From contig JAQGPE010000233.1 in NCBI GenBank assembly GCA_028293225.1, forward strand, positions 1 through 5,682: 5,682 bases of DNA, given 5' to 3'. This document shows positions 1-4,395 of this stretch, one piece after another. Origin of the DNA: Akkermansiaceae bacterium. Lineage in GTDB: Bacteria > Verrucomicrobiota > Verrucomicrobiia > Verrucomicrobiales > Akkermansiaceae. How positions within the stretch are numbered: the stretch's first letter is position 1; every line of letters starts with the position of its first letter. The notes beneath the pieces are model-generated. The model made no database searches. It saw nothing but the letters and a program-made list of their open reading frames with translations, and was not told the DNA's origin. The position numbers were made by a program, and so were the translations under genes.

Positions 1-1273
1 TCTTGGCCGGGCCGGCGTAGTAGACCGGGAAATCACGCAGGTAGTCCGGTAACTCGCCGGTTTCATCAAGCCGTTCCTTGAGCTTCGCGTGAGCGATGTC
101 GCGGGCGACGATGATAGTGCCGCTGAGCGAGACCGCAGTGGTGACCGGGTACTTTTTCAGCGTTTCCAGGGTCTTCTCCATTCCCTGGTCGAGGTCGATT
201 TCCACGCCCTTGAACTTCCAGTTGCGGTATTTTTCGGGGATGAAGCGGCCCGGATCCTTCTCGAGCTTTTCGAGGAAGATGCCATCCTTGGTGATCTTGG
301 CCTTGGCTTGGCGGTCAGCCGAGCAGGAGACGCCAATCCCGACCGGACAGGAGGCGCCGTGACGCGGCAGGCGGACCACCCGGACATCCAGGGCGAAATA
401 CTTGCCGCCGAACTGGGCGCCGATGCCGATCTGGCGGGCGGCCTCCAGCAACTCCGCTTCCAGAGCAATATCACGGAACGCCTGGCCGCCGGCATTGCCG
501 CTGGTCGGGAGCTCGTCGTAGTAGCGTGTGGAGGCCATCTTCACCGTCTTCAGACAGGTCTCAGCGGATGTGCCGCCGATGACGATGGCGAGGTGATAGG
601 GAGGGCAGGCCGCGGTGCCGAGCGAGCGCATCTTTTCGACGCAGAATTCCTTCAGCCGCTTCGGGTTGAGGAGCGCCTTGGTCTCCTGGTAGAGAAAGGT
701 CTTGTTGGCGGAGCCGCCTCCTTTGCTGACGAACAGGAATTTATAGGCGTCGCCCTGGGTGGCGTAGAGATCGATCTGCGCCGGCAGATTGGTCTTGGTG
801 TTGACCTCCTCGTACATTGTCACCGGGGCCGTCTGGGAGTAGCGGAGGTTCTCTTCCTGATAGGTCTTATGGATTCCCCGGGACAGCCATTCGGCGTCGT
901 CGCAGCCGGTCCAGACCTGCTGGCCCTTTTTGCCCATGACAGTCGCGGTGCCGGTGTCCTGACAGGCGGGGAGGATACCCTTGGCGGCGATCTCCGCGTT
1001 CTTCAGAAGCATCAGGGCGACCATGCGGTCGTTCTCGGTGGCCTCCGGGTCGTCGAGGATCGCCGCGACCTGGGTCAGATGGCTGGGGCGGAGAGTGAAG
1101 TTGATCGCCTTCATCGCCTCGTTGGCGAGCAGGGCCAGGCCTTCCGGCGCGATCTTCAGGACGCTCTGGCCTTCGAAGTCCGAGACCGAGACGTGCTCGC
1201 TGGTGAGGCACTCGTATTCGGTCGGATCGGGGCCGAGGGGAAACGGATCCTGATACACAAACGCGGCGGACAT
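1..1273 (-). CDS. fumA: Class I fumarate hydratase (FumA/FumB type), 3' end cut off by the window
   Basis: Interconverts fumarate and (S)-malate in the TCA cycle, in the cytoplasm, using an oxygen-sensitive [4Fe-4S] cluster. The 424 visible residues align almost without gaps to my recollection of E. coli FumA, including [19 protein letters not shown] near the N-terminus, [59 protein letters not shown] and [17 protein letters not shown]. The cluster ligands should be C104, C223 and C317, matching C105, C224 and C318 of E. coli FumA. E. coli FumA is about 548 residues, so roughly the last 120 are beyond the left edge; the last visible residues are YYAGPAK. The ATG at 1273 is chosen because it matches the family N-terminus ([13 protein letters not shown]). 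No Shine-Dalgarno precedes it; the message reads CCCTCCT directly before the ATG. It is probably transcribed separately from the upstream PEP-CTERM gene, because a terminator lies between them. FumA versus FumB cannot be distinguished by sequence, so the symbol means the family. Confidence 0.96.
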   Translation of the reverse strand, partial: MSAAFVYQDPFPLGPDPTEYECLTSEHVSVSDFEGQSVLKIAPEGLALLANEAMKAINFTLRPSHLTQVAAILDDPEATENDRMVALMLLKNAEIAAKGILPACQDTGTATVMGKKGQQVWTGCDDAEWLSRGIHKTYQEENLRYSQTAPVTMYEEVNTKTNLPAQIDLYATQGDAYKFLFVSKGGGSANKTFLYQETKALLNPKRLKEFCVEKMRSLGTAACPPYHLAIVIGGTSAETCLKTVKMASTRYYDELPTSGNAGGQAFRDIALEAELLEAARQIGIGAQFGGKYFALDVRVVRLPRHGASCPVGIGVSCSADRQAKAKITKDGIFLEKLEKDPGRFIPEKYRNWKFKGVEIDLDQGMEKTLETLKKYPVTTAVSLSGTIIVARDIAHAKLKERLDETGELPDYLRDFPVYYAGPAK

Positions 1274-1310
1274 AGGAGGGCCACTTTATGCATGCGGACC
1301 GGGGCGTCCA

Positions 1311-1343
1311 GTCCGGCGAGGGCACAAAAAATCCCCGCCGGAC
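1311..1343 (-). other. Alternative hairpin overlapping the terminator, upstream of the fumarase gene
   Basis: Bases 1311-1318 (gtccggcg) pair perfectly with 1336-1343 (cgccggac). After one bulged A at 1319, 1320-1322 also pair with 1333-1335, giving an 11-bp stem with a 10-base loop. The right arm uses bases 1333-1339, which are also half of the intrinsic terminator stem, so the two structures exclude each other. A third weaker pairing, 1295-1299 with 1311-1315, would compete with this one. The pairing is seen directly in the sequence; any regulatory function is inference. Confidence 0.35.
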
Positions 1344-1361
1344 GAATCCGGGCGGGGATTT
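1326..1361 (-). terminator. Intrinsic terminator of the PEP-CTERM-like gene
   Basis: Bases 1351-1361 (ggcggggattt) and 1329-1339 (aaatccccgcc) form a perfect 11-bp stem. Three further pairs (1340-1342 with 1347-1349, beyond a bulged G at 1350) close a CGAA loop. In the minus-strand transcript the stem is followed by a run of six U (A tract 1326-1331). It starts 16 bases after the stop codon of the PEP-CTERM-like gene. The plus-strand reading has no T run after the stem, so it works in one direction only. Confidence 0.88.
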
Positions 1362-1377
1362 GAAAAATCAGATCCGC

Positions 1378-2145
1378 TCAGTTGCGGCGGCGGCGCAGCA
1401 GCAGGCCGGCGCCGACCAGACCGAGGAGGGAAGAGGAGGTTTCCGGAACCACCTGGGCCCAGATGCGGTCCTGAACCGCGGCGCTGTCAGCCGTGTAGTA
1501 AACGATGCCACCGCGGTCGACCCAGGTGCCGTTCTTCACGTTGTTGACGAACTGGACGCCGTAGTTTTCGCCTTCGAGGACGTTTGCGGAAGCCGGAGCG
1601 GTGAGATCGACGGCGAAGGTGCCTTTGCCCGACTTCGAATTGTCGAGTTCGAGAGTGTTGTTGGTCTCGTCAACCAGTTCCCAGATCGCCATCTGGATGC
1701 CGGCAGCGTAGGCATTCAGGTTGGCGCGCTCCGTTGGATTGCCATCCCAGTTGCCCTGGCCAACCTGGGCAATGTAGTTGCTGAGCATGGTCTGGAAGGC
1801 CGGCAGCACGTTGCTGAGGAGCGCCTGGACGTTTGCCTGCTCAGTGCTGGTGAAGCCGTTGAGACCGTTGGTGACGTTGTAGGTGTTCGTTTCGTTGCGA
1901 CCCACGTAGAACTGGGAGCAGAAATCGTAGACCTGGCCGTTCGACGGCGTGTTGAGAAGGTTCAGGCCGGAGGTCTGAGTCTCAGGGAAAGGGGAAGCTG
2001 CCGGATCAGGCTGAACCACGAAGTGATTGCCATCGGTGTAGAACGCCACCTCGACATTCGAGGGTCCGACAGTGGACTGTGCGTGGGCGGCACCAACGAG
2101 CGTGATGGCTGCCAAGGCGGATGCCTTCGATACGGACATTTTCAT
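1378..2145 (-). CDS. Secreted PEP-CTERM-like surface protein with possible thioester (Cys-Gln) motifs
   Basis: Predicted 255-residue exported protein. Residues 1-22 look like a Sec signal peptide: lysines at 2 and 7, a hydrophobic stretch ALAAITLVGAA, and cleavage after AHA before Gln23. The C-terminus (residues 233-255) has the three-part architecture of exosortase substrates: VPETSSS, a hydrophobic helix LLGLVGAGLLL, then RRRRN. The usual Pro-Glu-Pro is Pro-Glu-Thr here. The middle is rich in Asn, Thr, Gly and Ala. It carries FCSQF (Cys76, the only cysteine), VQALL (about 106-110) and IQMAIWEL (Gln151, Trp155), resembling the motifs of thioester domains. The ATG at 2145 was chosen over the upstream in-frame ATG at 2178 because it gives a proper signal peptide; ATG 2139 is also possible. 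No Shine-Dalgarno is seen; seven C residues lie just upstream. It sits 79 bases downstream of the DUF5069 gene and has its own terminator. Its ligand and role are unknown. Confidence 0.88.
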   Translation of the reverse strand: MKMSVSKASALAAITLVGAAHAQSTVGPSNVEVAFYTDGNHFVVQPDPAASPFPETQTSGLNLLNTPSNGQVYDFCSQFYVGRNETNTYNVTNGLNGFTSTEQANVQALLSNVLPAFQTMLSNYIAQVGQGNWDGNPTERANLNAYAAGIQMAIWELVDETNNTLELDNSKSGKGTFAVDLTAPASANVLEGENYGVQFVNNVKNGTWVDRGGIVYYTADSAAVQDRIWAQVVPETSSSLLGLVGAGLLLRRRRN

Positions 2146-2224
2146 TTCGGGGGGGTGAGTGAGGGGTGAAGCGCGCACAAGTTGAGGAAACTAAGCGTCT
2201 AAGGCAAGCCATAAATTGGCGATT

Positions 2225-2659
2225 TTATGGGTATTTGACATGAATCAGTGCATCGTCCGCATCGATATAGTCCATGAAAGTCACGATATCTTCGCGGTTC
2301 TCCAGGCCGCTTTCCGCCTTTCGGAGGGCGAGTTTTTCTGAGAGATCGTCCCGAAAGCCGCGATTTCGCATATAAGAATGCCACCAGCCGGCCTCCGTGG
2401 CCGTGCGGTCAACGCCGTGGGCGCGGGCCCAGGCCAGAGCTTCCTCATCGCTGAGGCCGCTGAGGATCTGCCGCTTCAGTTCCTCGTAATCGACGCCGAG
2501 GAACTGGCAGAGCCACAGATCCATGGCGCAGCCGAGATTGCCCTGGTAGTCGGGATGCAGCTTGCCGGCGGCGTGGAGCCGGGTCTTGTCGCAGAGGCGC
2601 GGGAAATGAATGATGCCGTCGATTTCGTCCTTCGGGCTGCGGGGCTGCTGGTAGGTCAC
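2225..2659 (-). CDS. DUF5069 domain protein of unknown function
   Basis: A 144-residue soluble protein without signal peptide or membrane segment. It matches what I recall of the DUF5069 family along its whole length: PRSPKDEIDGIIHFPRLCDK at the N-terminus (residues 6-25), then RLHAAGKLHPDYQ, NLGCAMDLWLCQFLGVDYEEL and DEEALAWARAHG (residues 71-82), ending VKYP. No member's biochemical role is known to me, and no catalytic site can be named from sequence. The start is taken as GTG at 2659, immediately before TYQQPRSPK, because no in-frame ATG lies close upstream and family members begin near PRSP. The open frame continues far upstream, opposite the DUF1460 gene, but that extension is not family sequence. 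No Shine-Dalgarno precedes the GTG; the message reads CTTCCCCC. It is divergent from the DUF1460 gene, with starts 96 bases apart. Confidence 0.85.
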   Translation of the reverse strand: MTYQQPRSPKDEIDGIIHFPRLCDKTRLHAAGKLHPDYQGNLGCAMDLWLCQFLGVDYEELKRQILSGLSDEEALAWARAHGVDRTATEAGWWHSYMRNRGFRDDLSEKLALRKAESGLENREDIVTFMDYIDADDALIHVKYP

Positions 2660-2755
2660 GGGGGAAGGATCGGGCGAAAGCCCGCCGGCATCAAGATTTG
2701 AGCCGCCCCGGCTTTGTTCCTTTGCTTTTCGGGGAAGCCGTCTAGCATGCGCGGC
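2660..2755. promoter_or_regulatory. Divergent intergenic region between the DUF5069 and DUF1460 genes
   Basis: These 96 bases must hold, or lie very near, the promoters of both divergent genes. A small hairpin, CGGGC-GAAA-GCCCG (2671-2684), has a GNRA tetraloop on the plus strand and sits 11 bases upstream of the DUF5069 GTG on the minus strand. A second inverted repeat pairs 2709-2714 (cggctt) with 2735-2740 (aagccg) and would partly cover GGGGAAG (2731-2737), the only purine-rich Shine-Dalgarno-like sequence in the window. For the plus strand, TTGAGC at 2698 is a possible -35 box, but no convincing -10 box follows at 17 bases. No promoter can be fixed by eye. Confidence 0.4.
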
Positions 2756-3712
2756 ATGAAAAAGTTCGCGCTCCTGGCGCTGCTGCCGGCGATTTTCTGC
2801 GCCGTTCCGGTGGCGAGAGCCCAGGCCCCGCTGCCTCCTCCGTCCGCACCGCGGCTGCCGATGACCACGGTTTTCAAAGGGGACGCCAAGTTCCAGGCGC
2901 TGGTGCTGCAGGCGGAGCGCGAGCGCTGGCGCGAGCTGCCGCTGGGAGCCCGGACGATCCGGGTGGCGCGGGCGCTGGTCGGCACGCCTTACATCAATTA
3001 CAGTCTTGAGGTGGACGACAGCATCGAGTCGCCGGTGGTGAATCTGACCGGGATGGATTGCTGGACCTACTATGAGAACGCCTTGGCCTTTGCCCGCATG
3101 CTTCGCTACAAGCCCGCTCCCTACGTTCCGCAGGATATGCTGGCGATGGTGGAGGTGGAGCGTTATCGCAACGGGCAATGCACCGGCGGCTATCTGAGCC
3201 GCATGCACCAGCTCGAAGAGGTCTTTTACGATAACGAGCGGCGCGGCCTGGCCCAGAACATCACCCCCCGCCTGCCGGGAGCCCAGCGCCTGACCCGGGA
3301 AATCCACGAGATGACCGTGCAGTGGAAGAACTACCGCTACCTGCGGAGCAACCCCGCCCTGCTGCCCGCCATGGGCAAGATCGAGGAAGCCGTTTCCAAG
3401 CTGCCGGTCTACCACATCCCCAAGGACAAGGTGCTGGCGGTGGAACCCTACCTCCAGGATGGGGATGTCTGCGCGATCACCTGCTACGACAAGGACAGCT
3501 ACACCTCCCACGTCGGGATGATTGTCCGGCTCCAGAACCGCGCCTACTTCACCCACGCCACCTCCGACCGCGACAAGGGCCGGATGGTGATCATCGACAC
3601 GCCGATCACGGACTACCTGAAAGAGGGCTCCAAGCACGCCGGGATCGTGATTCTGCGGCCACGGGATGTTCCACCTTCGCCGCTGTGGCAGAAGAATATG
3701 GCGGGCCGGTGA
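2756..3712 (+). CDS. DUF1460 family secreted protein, putative N-acetylmuramoyl-L-alanine amidase-like (NlpC/P60-related)
   Basis: Predicted 318-residue exported protein. Its likely action is hydrolysis of peptide or amide bonds in peptidoglycan in the periplasm; the family assignment is firm but the exact bond is inferred. Residues 1-22 form a signal peptide (MKKFALLALL start, VARA before Gln23), followed by a proline-rich linker. The catalytic region shows the expected order. First comes GTPYINYSLE, then NLTGMDCWTYYENALAFAR with the presumed nucleophile Cys102. Next is DGDVCAITCYDKDSYTSHVGM with the likely general-base His252, then YFTHATSD with His267 and TDYLKEGSKHAGIVILRPRD at the C-terminus. 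Cys239 and Cys243 lie close together and could form a disulfide, since the protein is exported. ATG 2756 gives the classic MKK signal start; in-frame ATG 2747 is also possible and has GGGGAAG nine bases upstream. The gene is divergent from DUF5069 and probably monocistronic or linked to rpsN, 85 bases downstream. Confidence 0.88.
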   Translation: MKKFALLALLPAIFCAVPVARAQAPLPPPSAPRLPMTTVFKGDAKFQALVLQAERERWRELPLGARTIRVARALVGTPYINYSLEVDDSIESPVVNLTGMDCWTYYENALAFARMLRYKPAPYVPQDMLAMVEVERYRNGQCTGGYLSRMHQLEEVFYDNERRGLAQNITPRLPGAQRLTREIHEMTVQWKNYRYLRSNPALLPAMGKIEEAVSKLPVYHIPKDKVLAVEPYLQDGDVCAITCYDKDSYTSHVGMIVRLQNRAYFTHATSDRDKGRMVIIDTPITDYLKEGSKHAGIVILRPRDVPPSPLWQKNMAGR

Positions 3713-3730
3713 CGGGAGTGTGGAAAATTA

Positions 3731-3764
3731 CCCGCGCGAATTCACAAGTTTGGGCTTGCGCGGG
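3731..3764 (+). other. Stem-loop between the DUF1460 gene and rpsN
   Basis: Bases 3731-3737 (cccgcgc) pair perfectly with 3758-3764 (gcgcggg), extendable by a G-T and an A-T pair, around a 16-base loop. It begins 19 bases after the DUF1460 stop codon, which suits a 3'-end structure. No T run follows, so it is not a standard intrinsic terminator. It could equally be part of the rpsN leader region. A weak promoter-like pair, TTGCGC (3756) and TATTTA (3778) with 16 bases between, overlaps its right arm and is not convincing. Confidence 0.35.
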
Positions 3765-3797
3765 GTCAGGCATCGGGTATTTACCGCCCCCCGAATT

Positions 3798-4067
3798 ATG
3801 GCCAAGAAGAGCTGGATTGCACGCAACGAACGGAAGAAGGCGACGGTTGCAAAATTTTCTGACATCCGTCACAAGTTGAAGGCAGAGAAAGACTATGTCG
3901 GTCTTTCGATGCTGCCACGTGACGCGAGCCCCACCCGCCTGGTGAACCGCTGCGAATACTCCGGCCGTCGCCGTGCGTTCCTTCGCCGCTTCCGTCTTTC
4001 CCGTATCAGCTTCCGCGAACTTGCTTCGCACGGGATGCTGCCAGGGGTGACGAAGTCGAGCTGGTAA
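3798..4067 (+). CDS. rpsN: 30S ribosomal protein S14, zinc-free (C-minus) form
   Basis: An 89-residue basic protein of the small ribosomal subunit head. The N-terminus MAKKSWIARNERKK, the core NRCEYSGRRRAFLRRF (residues 50-65), LSRISFRELA (67-76) and the terminal HGMLPGVTKSSW are diagnostic of S14. It has only one cysteine (Cys52), so it lacks the pair of CXXC motifs of the zinc-binding form and belongs to the C-minus type, in the short length class. The core reads GRRRAF where E. coli has GRPHGF, and RFRLSRI where E. coli has KFGLSRI. No L5, S8 or L6 genes flank it, so it is outside the usual spc-type ribosomal cluster. The ATG at 3798 fixes the canonical start; no Shine-Dalgarno is visible and a run of six C residues lies just upstream. 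No recognisable Zur operator was seen in the 85-base upstream gap. Confidence 0.96.
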   Translation: MAKKSWIARNERKKATVAKFSDIRHKLKAEKDYVGLSMLPRDASPTRLVNRCEYSGRRRAFLRRFRLSRISFRELASHGMLPGVTKSSW

Positions 4068-4090
4068 ACGGCACGCCGTCCGCTACGGTT

Positions 4091-4122
4091 GATGGGAGGC
4101 GGTAATTGCCCGCTCTCCCGTC
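4091..4122 (+). promoter_or_regulatory. Long hairpin directly before the fmdB-like start codon
   Basis: Bases 4091-4102 pair with 4110-4122: gatgggag with ctcccgtc (one G-T pair), then gcgg with ccgc, with T4114 bulged and the seven-base loop taattgc. The stem is 12 bp and ends six bases before the ATG at 4129. No T run follows, so it does not look like an intrinsic terminator for rpsN. Its position suits an effect on ribosome access, but that is inference. Confidence 0.45.
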
Positions 4123-4128
4123 CTCGAA

Positions 4129-4389
4129 ATGCCCATCTACGAATATCTTTCCGAAAGTCCCGAAGATCCGGAGCGATCATGTCGCGTCTGCCGGCAGGGT
4201 TTTGAGATCAGACGGCCAATCGATCGGGTGCCTCTTGAAAAGTGCCCGCTTTGCCGCCATCCGGTGCGGAAGGTGATCTCCAAGGTAAACACCCCCAAGA
4301 TCACCAAGCCGCTGTCGGTTTCCGATGCGAAGGCCGCTGGATTTACCGTGCTCCAGAAGCGCGACCAGGGCACCTATGAAAAACTCTGA
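4129..4389 (+). CDS. FmdB-type zinc ribbon protein
   Basis: An 86-residue small cytoplasmic protein. It begins MPIYEY, the hallmark of the FmdB/CxxC_CxxC_SSSS regulatory-protein family, and has two CXXC pairs, Cys18/Cys21 (CRVC) and Cys39/Cys42 (CPLC), suited to binding one zinc. The family usually has the first pair almost directly after the MPxYEY start; here an acidic insert, LSESPEDPERS, separates them. The C-terminal part (SVSDAKAAGFTVLQKRDQGTYEKL) resembles the GF-x-x-L...GxYEK tail of longer members. FmdB was named as a possible regulator next to formamidase genes, but most members have no proven function and none is claimed here. The start is fixed by the conserved N-terminus; no Shine-Dalgarno is present and the leader is pyrimidine-rich. 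It ends six bases before the CNNM-type gene, so the two are probably co-transcribed. Confidence 0.88.
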   Translation: MPIYEYLSESPEDPERSCRVCRQGFEIRRPIDRVPLEKCPLCRHPVRKVISKVNTPKITKPLSVSDAKAAGFTVLQKRDQGTYEKL

Positions 4390-4395
4390 CCCGGG

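Noticed and set aside
1274..1280. AGGAGG-like sequence next to the fumarase start
   Set aside because: It is on the plus strand. In the fumarase message it reads CCTCCT, which cannot act as a Shine-Dalgarno, and no plus-strand gene starts just after it.
89..1363. A 424-residue open frame on the plus strand opposite the fumarase gene
   Set aside because: It lies antisense to an unmistakable class I fumarase, its translation resembles no known family and is low in complexity, and such antisense frames are common in GC-rich coding DNA.
1288..2169. A 293-residue open frame on the plus strand opposite the PEP-CTERM-like gene
   Set aside because: It crosses the terminator and is antisense to a gene with a clear signal peptide and sorting tail; it has no recognisable domain.
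2660..3637. A 326-codon N-terminal extension of the DUF5069 reading frame
   Set aside because: The extension is entirely opposite the DUF1460 gene and the divergent promoter region and has no DUF5069-like sequence; the real protein begins near 2659.
3756..3783. TTGCGC and TATTTA as a sigma-70 promoter for rpsN
   Set aside because: Each box matches only three of six consensus bases, and the -35 candidate overlaps the arm of a stem-loop; not strong enough to annotate.
3322..3879. A 185-residue plus-strand frame overlapping the end of the DUF1460 gene
   Set aside because: It is out of frame with a well-supported gene, has no domain, and runs through the DUF1460-rpsN gap and into rpsN in the wrong frame.
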